A DNA stretch of 64,000 nucleotides from Rhynchospora pubera. Taxonomy: Eukaryota; Streptophyta; Magnoliopsida; Poales; Cyperaceae. Shown piece after piece: positions 9,901-21,049 of the stretch; position 1 is the stretch's first letter; every line of letters begins with the position of its first letter. The notes under the pieces were generated by a model. The model had not been told where the DNA came from, searched no databases, and was given only the letters and a program-made list of their open reading frames with translations. The stretch is from NCBI GenBank assembly GCA_028095005.1, contig CM051460.1, forward strand, positions 289,777,074-289,841,073. Reading direction: 5' to 3'. The position numbers and the translations under genes were made by a program.

Positions 9901-12900
9901 CTTCTCTCCTTCACCCTTTTACAAATGGATAATGACTAGTAAATAAAGTTCTCTTTGAAAATTGATATGAGGAATCTCCGAATTTTTAATAAAAATATCT
10001 ATTTGTGAACTACAAGTTAGTTATTTATAATTAGGGCAACATAAAATTGGAGTTTGGGTGTATGTGAGTGGCTGACAAAATAATAAATACAAACAGTTGG
10101 CTAAATGTGATTGCAATGACACGCAACAATGCAAAATATTATTATAGCACTACTTTAAAGAGGTATTAAGATTGATTTGCCCACCATAATCATCCTAGAC
10201 TGGAACTATTTATTTTACCAAAATACCATTGTCTCAATTCACTTAGTAGAAACTTCATTTTAATCAATGAATTGATTAATGCTGTTGCAAAGATGTGAAA
10301 AATAATTTTAATTAAAATTAGAACAAATATAATTTTCATCAATGTGTTTATGTTAATTAATGCAATGATTATTGACATAATTTGTTTCACTTCATAATAA
10401 CTATGTTAAACTGTTAATCAACATATATAATGTTGAAATATATATCTCCCTTGAGATTAATGTAAGGTACATGCACAACAGCAACAGCAGCAGCAACAAC
10501 AACAACAATAACTTTTAGTCCCCTATAAGTTGGGATAGGCAACAATTGAAACCCTAGCTACAAGACCAAAGTGATATATGTACTAGTGTTATTAATCTAA
10601 TTAAATTCGATAGTATATTAATCTAAGTTTGTTTAAAAAAATAAATTATTGATAATATTACAAGCATTGTACTAAAGCAGAATTAGTGTTTGATGAAATC
10701 CATGTAATGATTAAACAATTGATCAGATGAAAGTTATTATGAGCATCTAATCTTAATACTATAATTAATTACATACTGTTTGTATTAGAATCTTTCCTGG
10801 CCGATGATGGGGAATTTTGAGAAGGAGTTTGTTGGATGTTACTCTCATCTACTAGTTTGATCTTGCTTTATGCCACTACAATGGGTAATTTACCTTTCTT
10901 AAAGAAATAGCTAGGTAATTAATCGCATAGAGACCAGACTTTCTTTGTCTCAAAATTAGGTATTGTTTGTAAGTTGTAACCCCACAAATTGTGAAGGATT
11001 TGTGTTAAAAGCAGTGTTTTCAAAGCCCTACCAGATATCTGAAAATTTTGATAATATCGAAAACCGGAACAGTGACCGAAACGGCTGTATCCGATATTGT
11101 AAGAGGAAAAACTGGAAAATTTCGGAAAATACCGGATTTCCGTTACTTGGCCGGTAAGGATGCTGGTACGGTTTTAAAAACACTGGTTAAAAGTATGCAA
11201 TTTTGGAAAATGGCTCGCTTGAGGCGGTGACTATGTACTCTGGTGAAACTTTCCTTTGGTCAACATGGTTTGCTCTTATAGGCTATGGCTGAGCACCTTG
11301 ATGGGTCAAAATTATGAATCATTAGGGTCTTCTTGTTTTGAGCGACTCTACTCCCTTTGACACCTCTTCCATTTCCATATCGCTACTGCAAAGGGATTCT
11401 TTTTATCAAGGCTTATCAGATGATGCAATTCAACTTCATCTGCCTCACCTACATGTGTTCCTGCATGTTGCACAGCTGGTGATCATTGCATGACTTCCTC
11501 CCAAGCCCAGCAATGCATCTTTTTCACAACATACAGCAGCTATTGACTCAAGCAATGTGATCATTTTGGAAGTGGAATTGACTCTATTTTCATTGTTTGA
11601 TCACTTTGCAGTTTACATGATGAGACAAAGCATGGATGATGCGAGTGCCTTACATCAATGCATATAAAGATAAAGTCATCCCAGCTTTTCGACATTGTAA
11701 GTACTCTCTAACTTAAACAGGTGGTGAATATAATGCATGATACTCGTGCACCTTCACTGACGAATAAAAATAAAATAAGAAAATAATTTATATGGCTGTT
11801 TTAGTCTTAGGGAATGCAAATTTCTTTATTCAAATAAGAATCTAGTTTGACTGACGACAAAACTACAAGATGTCTATGAAATAAGTTAGCTGTTCTTATT
11901 ACATATATATAGGTAGAATGATATCCTCGATCAGCAGTTCCGGCAGAGTGGAGTTCAGCATCACAATCATTCAATCGATAATAGATGTCTCGTGATTAAT
12001 ATCAGATCGGTACAATTCGTAAATCTTAACCGTCAAGAGTAAATCGGGTGGTTAGAGAGGAATTCTTAAAACGAACTCCAGAGAATACAGATCCATAGAT
12101 AGGCATGCTGCCAAAGTGCTAATATTGTTTTAAACTTGCTGCCAGAGTATAAACCACAGAATAATTCTTTCCAATGTGGTAGATGATTTTATTTGGATCC
12201 TTTTCAAATCACGTCTTCACAACAACCACCACAACTGCTACTAAGTCATTTGTCCAACTTGTTGGGTAGGCTAAAAAGATATTTAACGGAAAAATCATAA
12301 AAAATATAATAATGTATAAAAATACTAATAATAGCAATAATATTAATACTACTAATAATAATAATAATAAAACCTACACCCTCAGCCAAAATCTAATAAA
12401 GTGACCTACAAACCTATAGCATCACTTGTACTCCCAGATTCCTATGTCATGGCTCCACTATATATGAATTGCTAGCCTCCATATGCTCCTATCGATCATC
12501 AACTTCTTGGAGACATTCCATTCTTTAAGGTCTATATCTATATTTATTGTTTCTTCACATGTCAATCTTGGTCTACCTCTGCCTCTCGTGTGTTTTCGAA
12601 ATGGTTGAAAATTCCGCTATGCACCGGTGCTTTAGGAGGCCTACGTTAGATACGTCAAAACCATCTCAAACGATATTGGGTCAGTTTCTTCTCTATCGGT
12701 GCAATCCTAACCATATCACGTATGTCATCATTTTTAATTCGGTCTCTTCTCGTGTGACCGCAAATCCACCGCAACATACACATCTCTGCTACACTAATTT
12801 TCTAGACATGTCGACTTTAATAGCCCAACATTTCGTTCACTCTGCTCTTATCCTATGACTAATATTTTCATCTATCTCACCATCGCTATGTAGCATTGAC

Positions 12901-14132
12901 TTCAAATATAGAAAAGTGTCTTTCATAGGCACTACTTGTCTGTCTAAACGGACATCTTCACCTTCTAGCCGTACCCCACTGAACTCACACCTCATATAGT
13001 CCGTCTTAATTCTGCTAAGACTAAACCCTTTCGACTCTAGAATTTGTCTCCACAACTCTAATTTTTTGTCGACACCCGTCCTACACTCATCGATTAGCAT
13101 CACTTCATCAGCAGCATACACTAAGAAATTTTTTCTTGTATATCCTTCGTGATCTCATCTATCACTAAAGTAAAATATAAAGGATCAAAGCTGATCCCTA
13201 AAACATTATTTTATTTCATTTATAAGTTTAAAGTTTCTTCCAATTAATAACTTTTGCCCATGTATGCTACAAGTGCCGAAGGCCACCAAGGGCAGCATTA
13301 ACTTGATACCTTATTAACTAAAAAGGTGTATTTCAATGCATTATTGCCCGACGACCACACACTGAAAAATAATTAGAAAGTCAGTGCACACAAATTGAGG
13401 TCACTTGGTGATAAGGATGACCTTTAGTTGGGAGATATTTAGGAATCTACTATACTGTGCATGCATTAAACAAATTAGGCATCTTTTGCCAACAAAAGCC
13501 TGCTTTATAATCCTATATGTCTCTAAAGTCTAAACGTTTCTGTACATAAAAAAGGATGATACATAATCAAAACCTCAGATAATTTTGGAAAAAGCTCTCC
13601 ATGAGATTTTTCATTTTATTTTATTTTATTTTTTTTTGGCAATTTTCTCATTTTTTTTATAACAGTGAATTAGTGATCAGTTCCTTCTCTCCAGGTGAAT
13701 ATAAGTATGCAATTCTGTAGTTCATACTGCAGAATAGAAGCTTAATTAAACTATGCTCGCCTCACTCCAAAATTTGTCCCATTTTGCCATACAAAGGAAA
13801 TGCAGCTCACCTAATCAAGATTGAAAGCTTGAAACCCTAACTCTGGTCACTTAAAAGTGTTGAACTTTACTAAAAGAAAGAAGCGGATCTAAGGTGTCAT
13901 ACCAGGAGCAAGAGGAGTACTCGAAGAGGCGGCCAGCAGGAGAGAAGACGAGAAGCGCCACCTCAGCATCACAGAGAACAGCGAGCTCAAAGGCTTTCTT
14001 GAAGAGACCAGATTTCCTCTTCGAAAACCTGACTTGTCTACTCGTCTTGTCTTCTATCCGCGCTAGCTTCACCCTTCCCCTCCTCTTCTTCTTATTCTTT
14101 GCTTCTCCCATGGCCATGGATGAAGGCTCCAT
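6942..14132 (-). CDS. MIKC-type MADS-box transcription factor, FLC-clade/ODDSOC-like (copy 1)
   Basis: Minus-strand gene built from six exons with consistent phase and GT-AG borders: 14132-13903, 8631-8529, 8097-8039, 7929-7833, 7498-7466, 6977-6942 (about 185 aa). Exon 1 holds the MADS domain for DNA binding and dimerisation ([18 protein letters not shown]..., [16 protein letters not shown]). Exon 2 is the I region ([10 protein letters not shown]). Exons 3-4 are the K-box helices ([20 protein letters not shown]). The last two exons are short and less certain (TEMH, then [11 protein letters not shown] and stop). Start ATG 14132 was chosen because the track above it is GTG; ATGs at 14117 and 14111 are alternatives. 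Intron 1 is 5.27 kb and contains a LINE, a LINE tail and a hAT MITE. The short C-terminus and sequence resemble OsMADS51/ODDSOC2 proteins, nuclear regulators linked to flowering. The clade call is from memory. Confidence 0.85.
8650..10475. other. MADS intron 1, 3' third
   Basis: No exon, TIR or protein similarity recognised. Short ORFs on both strands (e.g. 8937-9134 minus, 10190-10390 minus) look like chance frames in AT-rich intron. Confidence 0.5.
10476..10541 (-). mobile_element. LINE 3' tail remnant
   Basis: A CAACAACAACAATAAC microsatellite followed by TTTTAGTCCCCTATAAGTTGGGATAGGC (broken here only for reading) is, on the minus strand, the 3' end typical of a plant LINE family: CCTACCCCAACTTGTTTGGGAC-like then (GTT)n. 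Only about 65 bp remain. It lies in MADS intron 1, in the gene's orientation. Confidence 0.65.
10550..11003. other. Intron 1 sequence, nothing recognised
   Basis: AT-rich intron without repeat borders that I can see. Confidence 0.5.
11012..11185. mobile_element. hAT-type MITE, 174 bp (copy 1)
   Basis: The termini are imperfect inverted repeats, CAGTGTTTTCAAAG... and ...GGTTTTAAAAACACTG. They are flanked by a perfect 8-bp target duplication GTTAAAAG (11004-11011 and 11186-11193). An 8-bp TSD and a CAG...CTG end fit hAT. The interior is rich in CCGGAA/GATATC-like motifs. It lies in MADS intron 1. Confidence 0.88.
12218..13205 (-). mobile_element. 5'-truncated L1-type LINE (copy 1)
   Basis: Minus-strand fragment with the C-terminal part of a non-LTR reverse transcriptase, decayed downstream coding sequence, and the family 3' end (TAGCCTACCCAACAAGTTGG, then a GTTGTTG-like tail) at 12218-12275. 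An AATAATAAT microsatellite interrupts the 3' region near 12330-12370. It sits in intron 1 of the MADS gene in sense orientation. Confidence 0.82.
12837..13121 (-). pseudogene. LINE reverse transcriptase fragment
   Basis: The 94-codon frame contains [35 protein letters not shown] and [11 protein letters not shown], a pattern well known from plant L1-like RT (canonical FADD...LELWRQTLESKGF). The catalytic FADD is altered to YAAD. Upstream RT motifs (GSAL..., [14 protein letters not shown]) are readable only in other frames to about 13205. Downstream the coding is broken after RIRAE. Non-functional. Confidence 0.85.
13210..13900. other. MADS intron 1, 5' end
   Basis: Non-coding between the LINE and the exon 1 donor (CTCCTG|GTATGA on the minus strand). 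T-rich run near 13620-13660. Confidence 0.6.
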
Positions 14133-14410
14133 CAATTTATTACTTTGCACTTTCTAAATTCTACTTTACTGTTTGGATTGGGACAGATTGAGAAAGGTAG
14201 TGGTTTAGAAAGTAGCGGAGGAAGAAGACAGAGAGGATGGGCCAGGTGGAGATCACACAACTGGACGAACCTCTCCTCTTCAGAATATAACGGAGAGGTC
14301 CAGCGTTATAGGCTTTCAAGTTTAAACTCATTTGGTAACTACTAATAAAATAATTGTTCCTCAAAAAAAAAATAATAATAATCAAATAAAAGAACTGTAT
14401 ATCCTGTGTA

Positions 14411-15306
14411 CAGGGGCGAAGCTATGTGTAGCAAGGTGGGTTCATGGACCCACCTCAAAAAAAAGTTTCTTAATAGTATATTTGTTTGTAATTAAAAAAA
14501 AAGGTCACAAGAAGTTAGGGATCCATCTCAAAAATTTAAAGGACCCAGCTAGACATTTCGTGTTTGATTTGAATTGTATAACGATGCCTAAAAAATCGTA
14601 TAGGGACCCAAGTAGCATTTGTTCCTGACTAATCGTCTTCTTCCTTCATCCCCAATTAATTTTATTAAGACAAAATTTAGAATAAAAATGAAATATTTGG
14701 ATAAATAATTATTTGTAGTATATATATATACTAGCGTGAATCTCGTGCATTGCATGATTCGTCTATATAATATTTTGTGAACTTTAGGACATAATAAACA
14801 AAAGCTACCACATAAGATAAAAAATACAATTCGGATATTATATAAAAACTGTCAGTAAAAATCATAAATACTATTCTTGTCAAAAAAAATTCGAGCGCCA
14901 CAAAAGATAAGAAATATTGTGGTTTGAATAGTGGCCAAATTCCTCTGTATGCCTTATATCTTTATATATCTATAATATAGAAAAAAAGTGTTCAATAAGA
15001 TTTCTAATGAACCTATTATGTAAAATTATGACAAAAATAAAAATTCATAGGAAATTGTTGTATTTTTGTATTGTCTTGATTTTTGAATTATTATTTTGTA
15101 TATTAAATATATTATTTTAGATTTTCTATTGTTATTATAATATGTATTTGATTTCTCATGAATTTTTTTGTATCACATTATTTAGAGTTCTTTATTTAAA
15201 AAATATTATTATACTATATTTATATTAAAAGTTACATCATACATATACTTTCAGCAAAATAAAAAATTGCGGACCCTGCTGACATAAAATCCTAGCTTCG
15301 CCACTG
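14411..15306. mobile_element. Non-autonomous hAT element, 896 bp (copy 1)
   Basis: The left end CAGGGGCGAAGCTATG and right end CTAGCTTCGCCACTG are inverted repeats. Both sides carry a perfect 8-bp target duplication CCTGTGTA (14403-14410, 15307-15314). The interior is AT-rich with no transposase. It begins only about 280 bp upstream of the MADS start codon on that gene's promoter side, so it may shape expression. Confidence 0.92.
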
Positions 15307-15469
15307 CCTGTGTACCAATGAAATTCGGACTTTTTAAATTAGGTGTATGATCCAATCTATACTTTGGATTAAGAAACAACATTAGTTTTTTTTTTCAATT
15401 TTGATTAAATGCTAATACATATGTAGTTATATACAAACTTTATTACTTGAGCGTCAGAACTCTTTTGAT

Positions 15470-15471
<2 letters not shown>

Positions 15472-15507
<36 letters not shown>
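15472..15507. repeat. (AT)n microsatellite (copy 1)
   Basis: 36 bp of alternating A/T. Copy 2 has 34 bp plus an extra A, one of the few copy differences. Confidence 0.95.
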
Positions 15508-15511
<4 letters not shown>

Positions 15512-15651
15512 CTCTTCATTTAGAGACGGAGTAAAATATCACTATGAGAGAGTCAGAATTAGACAAAATTAAAGTATCATTTTGTTGCGAAGACAGAAAC
15601 AATACAAATTTACAAAAATTATTTTCACAAAAGAAGATATGTATATATAAT

Positions 15652-16061
15652 AGAGTTTAGCTATGGTGAGATGTATCACAAAAAATCTTCTGTGAGATGC
15701 GACCAAATCTCATGAATTCGGTTCAAAATGATTGATCCAAACCGTGCAATATATGATCTCGCTATTGAAATCTTCTTGTAGACCAAATTTTACATTTTTT
15801 TTTCAGAATTTTAACTATTTTTTTAGATTTTTAAAAATGTCAGTTCTTGAACGGTACAAAACTAACTAGATTAACGATTTTCTAAAATTTTAAAAAAATA
15901 CTTAAAAATTTTGAAAAAAATGTAAAATTTATTCTGCATGGATATTTCAATAAAGAGATCATATTAGACGGTTTGAATCGGTTATTTTGAACCAGATTCA
16001 TGAGTTTTGATCGCATCTCATGGAAGATTTTTTGTGATGCATCTCACCATAGCTAAACTCT
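15652..16061. mobile_element. Foldback MITE, 410 bp (copy 1)
   Basis: AGAGTTTAGCTATGGTGAGATG at the left is mirrored by CATCTCACCATAGCTAAACTCT at the right. The inverted match continues inward through GCGACCAAATCTCATGAATTCGGTTCAAAA / TTTTGAACC...TTGATCGC, so most of the element can fold on itself. TGTATATATA occurs next to both ends (15640-15649, 16061-16070), suggesting a MULE-type 9-10 bp TSD with a small asymmetry. Confidence 0.85.
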
Positions 16062-16767
16062 GTATATATATCTCTTGAAAATAAATGTACTTATATACAC
16101 AATTAATATTTCTTATATTAATGAAGAAAAAACATAAATTTATTTAACTTAGTGTTCAAATCTTACTAATTTCCCCATATATTATTGCTATGCAATTAGT
16201 AGATGATAATAATAATTAATTTTCAATAGGATTATTATTTAGTTTGAGCCATAAAAGAAGTTAAGAAAACACAAAGTACATTAAGTCAAAGTATATTTAA
16301 CAGAGCTATTATACCACAATCAAGCTAATTTGTTAATCAGGTTAAATAAGAAAACATTATTTGATTAAAATTAATTTAGTTACGTGAAATACAACTTTGT
16401 ATATATAAACAAATTTAATTACCATAATTAAGATGCGAGGATTAATTATAAATGTAGAATAGTATATGGTTTATACAATTGAACAAAAATATATATATAG
16501 GGGTCGTATAATTTTATAATTTTTCAAACTCGACATATTCCTGTTACGACCTTGGTGTATTCACTCTTCTAGACTATATAGTTGACACACGCGCACAGAT
16601 CCATCGAGTATATGTTAATAATTTAATATTAATACAAAGATGTAATATAAGGAAAAAAATGTAATCCGGGACATTTCAAACAAGATGGCATTAAAACTAT
16701 TTAAAAGTGATGCAAACTTAATCTGGATTCGCATTTGAAACTTAATACTGTTTTAGGATACATGAGG
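16062..16767. other. Non-coding; contains duplication edge
   Basis: AT-rich with no ORF of note. Copy 1/copy 2 identity ends at 16740, only 22 bp before the TGAGG target duplication of the following solo LTR. Confidence 0.6.
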
Positions 16768-18526
16768 TGTTGGAGTTATGTCCTAGAAATCAATAATTTA
16801 ATGACTTAAATATTAGTTTATGTTATGGATGATATTTTATCATCTGTTCGTAGGTTTATTATTGACAAATTATTCAGGTTGAGGATCTGAATTGCAGATC
16901 TCTGTGGATCATTCTTTAGAATGGCAATAATAAATCTAAACAGTCCATAATCTTGATAATTAACAAGAACATTAATTATCATATAAGATTAGTATGCAAG
17001 TAATGATTAAGTTCTACAAATCATGGGTAAAGAGTTACCAACTTAATTGCATATGTATATGTTACGGAACATAGTACAGGACTTGACCCAACGAAATAAA
17101 TATTTGGATTGTGTTATATGTCATTATTTATTTCGTTGTGATTTTAGTTCTAAGTTTGAGATGTTTATCTTTTCCACATGAGGATAGGTTCAATAAATAT
17201 TGTCTACCACTTATTCCCGATAAGGGCTGCTATACGGACTTTATTTATGTTGTCTTGAATTGTACGGAAAAAAACTAATCATCAAGAAAACCGTATGTCC
17301 CTCATTAATTCACTTAGTGAGTGACAATATCTGTTTGGGCCCCTTGATGGAGTTGGATCGTATGCGCGTAACTAGGCGATCAACTCTAGATCAAGAAACG
17401 TATAATCTGCAAGAATGACACATTCCTATCTTAGATTATACGATGATATCATGTGACATAAGAATCAAAATAGAGAAATACTTTTATTCTCTAATGCAGG
17501 ATTTAAATACTGTAGCAGTACAATATTTATGCGAATTGGGAATCATAATATCTTGCTAGATACCGCTTATGATTATTGGATTAAATAACGATTTAATTCC
17601 ATGTCCAACATAGCATAAATCCTCAAAGGGTCACACATAATAAGGTATTTAACCATACATGCATTATTTATTTATTTGCAACAATGAGTATTGCAAAATA
17701 TGATGGGTTGATTAATTAATTATATAGTGTTATGGACCGTTATAATTAATTAATTCAAATGGATCATATTGAAATAAATAAATGCATTGTCTAATCTCTA
17801 AATAATTATTATTAAGTTAATAATTATTTATAAACAACACACTTAATTTAAATAAGTTAATTGGACCTTTATTTAGTGGTAAATTAAATGTCCAATTAAT
17901 AGCAATTGAATGGGGCCTTTAATTAATTGAATTGAGGTACTAAAGAGATGAGCTTGTGGCCCATCAAAGCCCAATACAAGGCCAGCCACTGAGTCACATA
18001 TAGGTGGTAGGTGAGATGACACACTATGTAATTAGTGTGAACTTTGTGCTAGGGTTTGGAGGTTATATAAGGACCTATATGGAGGCTCCTTGGATAGTTC
18101 TCTTCCTCCTTTCTCCTAGCCGCCACCATACCTCCTTGGTGCGTCGCCCATCTCTCTCTTCTCTCTATTCAATAGCTCATGTGTTGCGTAATCCCTTTCG
18201 CAAATTAATTGTTGAATTGGTTGAAGAAAGGAAAAGGTTTGAGATTAGACTTGTTATTCTCATCGCTAGCACGATTCGAGAATAACTTGGTTAATACCTT
18301 AGTGGACTCGAGGCGTTTCGATTTGGAGGAGTTTGGAGAGCACCCCCATCGATTTCTAAGCCGTATGATCGAGCCTCTTGATTACAATATCAAGAGAGGT
18401 ATATTTTTTCCTACCTTTTTCTTGTGTCGAATTGAGCTTTTGCACTAGATCTACTTTGTTCTTTGTTTAATGGGATTAATTAAGTGTAATTAGTCACAAA
18501 AATTAAAATTGAGCAATTCCCTAACA
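16768..18526 (+). mobile_element. Solo LTR 1, 1759 bp
   Basis: Begins TGTTGGAGTTATGTCC, ends TTCCCTAACA, and is flanked by a perfect 5-bp TSD TGAGG (16763-16767, 18527-18531). A TATA-like GGTTATATAAGGACC lies at 18060. No primer site or internal region follows, so this is a solo LTR left by LTR-LTR recombination. It is homologous along its length to 44434-46036. The ORF at 18004-18285 is LTR sequence, not a gene. Confidence 0.93.
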
Positions 18527-18531
18527 TGAGG

Positions 18532-19210
18532 ATCATTATTTTCTATAAACTTTTTTAACGTATAATTGGAGGAAACATTGTCAAAATAAAAAGGCATTGT
18601 ATATAAATGGATTGAGCAAAATTTAATAATTTAGTTTCAACATATCACTAAATTAACACATTAGATGGATATCAAATATCTATAAATTTTAAATGTCATT
18701 TTTTTCTTTAATTCAGCCCGTTAGATTTTGATGTTACAAATAATTTTTTTTATGACCGTTGAATTATGTCAGATTCTATCATTTCTTTTTTATGCCCGAT
18801 AAATGAATAGCAGGAGTCACACTGCAAATGCTAAATTTCAAAATAAAAAAGTTATATTTAATGATTGTCTAGATGCTGCAGTTTTTATAACTAATCATCT
18901 CCTAAATAATTTTGGGTGACTCTACAAAATTATCCTGAATTATTTGTCACAAAATTATTTATAATTATCAGATCCAACGATGCACTTGAAATATTCCAGG
19001 TACAGTTGTTGGGGTCAACAAGGATAATAAAATTAAATCCGGTTTATGCAAGCTGGAACTTGAGTATAGCTGTATAGCCGTGTAAGTTTGATTTGCTTAT
19101 TTTACTCACCTCTGGCTCCCACTCCGAGGCTTTATGAGGTTAGACTGACATGGCTTTCTATACTTGGAAATAATGGAGATAAAGCTTCTCTGATGCGGCG
19201 TGGCAGACTG
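18532..19210. other. Intergenic, nothing recognised
   Basis: AT-rich without ORFs or clear repeats. Confidence 0.5.
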
Positions 19211-19219
19211 GCGGAGACG

Positions 19220-19411
19220 CAATCCGACTCTGCTGTTGCGCGACACAGCGTGTAGCGCACTACGAGCCGTCTGATCTTGATCGGACGGTTCACTTTTTAC
19301 GGGCCTATCATTCTAGGTTACATGCACGGGGCTCCCTTGTCTATTGGATCTTAATCAGACGGCCAGCGTACCGCACGACACGCTGTGTCGCGCGGCAGCG
19401 GATCTGAATTT
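19220..19411. mobile_element. MULE-type MITE, 192 bp
   Basis: Ends are inverted repeats (left CTGCTGTTGCGCGACACAGC, right GCTGTGTCGCGCGGCAGCGG) flanked by a perfect 9-bp duplication GCGGAGACG (19211-19219, 19412-19420). A 9-bp TSD is diagnostic of Mutator-type transposition. The inner arms carry CCGTCTGAT(C/T)-type motifs. It is GC-richer than its surroundings. Confidence 0.88.
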
Positions 19412-19519
19412 GCGGAGACGTTGATAGAGTCTACGCTCTGCATTTAAAAATGAAAATTGATTGGAGGACCTTATCAAAGTATTTTTGCTTGGCTAGGAAT
19501 AACGGGACTAGTATCCCTG

Positions 19520-19700
19520 CATGTTTTAAAAAAAACCTGCAGTGGGTTCTTTCATTCATGATCGTCTGATCTAATTTAGACGGTTGAGATTAATCACGGA
19601 ATATTCATTATTGATCAGACGGTTATAAATAAAAGAACTGCACATTGCAAGTTTTTTTTTTTGAAGAAAACTGCAAGTATTTTTTAAAACTTGCAGAGGA
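19520..19700. repeat. MITE-like inverted repeat
   Basis: TTTTAAAAAAAACCTGCAGTGGGTTCTTT is mirrored by AAAAGAACTGCACATTGCAAG and ACTTGCAGAGG (shown here in pieces). GATCAGACGG/CCGTCTAAA motifs lie between them. No TSD recognised. Confidence 0.45.
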
Positions 19701-20591
19701 TATGGTTCGAGGAATAAAATGGGATGATATGTAAATTCACTAGACATAATGAGGGAGTATTTTTTTTAATTTGTTGGGCATATGTATCTAAAAATTAAAT
19801 GTAAAAAGCATAACAAATTATTTGTTTGCTTAAGGATGGATTTGTAATATATAAGATAAATTCAAAAAAAAATAAAATTTATCATCAGCATCTTACTGTA
19901 AGTGAGGAAAAGCGCCCTTTCAATTAATTGTTGTTTGGCTATAGTTGTAGAGGATTTATAATATATTTAAATATTTCTCAGCTTGTTACACTAACAATGA
20001 AATTGTATGATAAAAAACAAAAAGATTAGGAACAACACCGATCCTTGACTTGATATAATTAATCCTCTGAGAAAAAAGCCAAAACGTTAATTTACATGGA
20101 AAAAATTTGTAACTTTTGGGTAGAAGTTTAAAATATGAACCTTCTTCAGGTTCAGGTTCAACCCATGCTAGATTGCATGGGTTCGGGTACTAGTATCGTA
20201 TCCGGTACGATTCGGGTATGATGGTACGAAAATTTTCAAAAATCTCTGGTACGGATACCGTGATATATATATATATAGATAATATTTATTTATTTTTAAT
20301 TATGATGACTTATGAGAATTTGACAATTTTTGTATATGAAATATGATTTTATAAAGTGGTCCAAGTTCATATTTATTTTTTTATTGCTTTGGTGATTAAC
20401 AATTAATTCAATATTGTGAGATTCAACCCGTTTATTGCAATTAATGCATATGATATTCGGCCCAAGGCCTAGTACAGGATTGTGGTTTTCCGATTTTGAA
20501 ATGCAACTTAGTCCCACAAAGAAAAATGATCTAATAAAAGAAAAAGTATATAAGAAATGAGTGATTTTGGAGCGCTGTAAACTAATCCGGT
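19701..20591. other. Intergenic with CGGTACG-rich stretch
   Basis: 20160-20270 has repeated GGTACG/TACCG motifs similar to those at 20590-20640. A (TA)n tract lies at 20262. No gene recognised. Confidence 0.45.
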
Positions 20592-20885
20592 ATGCGACGG
20601 TACGTCACGGTACGCCAAGTGGCATTTTCGGTTAGTACCGACTATGGGTTTTACCCATATCTTGGCGGACAAGTCCTAGAGCCGCCACAGCAGCCCATGC
20701 CACCACCTTTTGAGGGACAATGGCGCCCTGCAAATTCCGATCCAAGCTACTATCCATCTCTGGGCAACCAAGGAGGGGAGCAGCAGCAGCAGGAGCAGCA
20801 AGGCGATTTCTTTGGCGTTTTCCCAAGCTATGATGGTGGTTTCAACCAAGGCTCTTCCTCTCGGAGCCTCCCTCCTCCCTACTAA
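20592..20885 (+). CDS. Pro/Gln/Gly-rich open frame, retroelement-derived
   Basis: 97 codons from ATG 20592. The first 15 residues come from CGGTACG-type repeat DNA, so the original coding sequence probably begins near 20636. The product is low-complexity (PPQQPMPPPFEGQW, GGEQQQQEQQGD, SSSRSLPPPY) and ends at TAA 20883. Directly after it comes the typical plant gypsy-element spacer with AAGTTTGGGGGAGGG. I read it as the C-terminal end of a truncated retroelement polyprotein. No catalytic motif remains, and a host gene fragment cannot be excluded. Confidence 0.35.
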   Translation: MRRYVTVRQVAFSVSTDYGFYPYLGGQVLEPPQQPMPPPFEGQWRPANSDPSYYPSLGNQGGEQQQQEQQGDFFGVFPSYDGGFNQGSSSRSLPPPY

Positions 20886-21049
20886 AAGGTAACCATCAAT
20901 TTCTCTCCTATTTGCTATTTCTGTGTGAAAGTATGCTTGGGACAAGCATTTGATAAGTTTGGGGGAGGGCATATAGGAGATAAATCGATTTGTGGGATGA
21001 AAAGGGTGTTTTTCTGTGAAAATGGGCAATTTTTCTCGAATTTTTCTCT

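Larger units (their letters stand above)
1..16740. repeat. Segmental duplication, copy 1 (right part)
   Basis: Everything from base 1 to 16740 recurs at 26287-43024 in the same orientation. The offset is 26286 for the first 14.5 kb and 26284 at the end. Similarity stops after GCATTTGAAA, where copy 1 continues CTTAATACTG and copy 2 ATGATGGGTT. The differences I found are one A fewer in a poly-A run near 14500, a different (AT)n tract near 15472, and substitutions at 15552 (G/C), 15866 (C/T) and 15891 (T/A). I saw none in the first 14.5 kb, although this was not a base-by-base machine alignment. The left edge of this copy lies before the window. Confidence 0.97.

Noticed and set aside
10963..11230. 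Two overlapping plus-strand ORFs of about 60 aa
   Set aside because: They lie in and around a hAT MITE with perfect TSD inside the MADS intron. No coding signature.
13894..14157. Plus-strand ORF opposite MADS exon 1
   Set aside because: Antisense shadow of the MADS domain.
18004..18448. ORFs within 16768-18526
   Set aside because: They fall in the R/U5 part of a solo LTR and are not conserved as frames in the second solo LTR.
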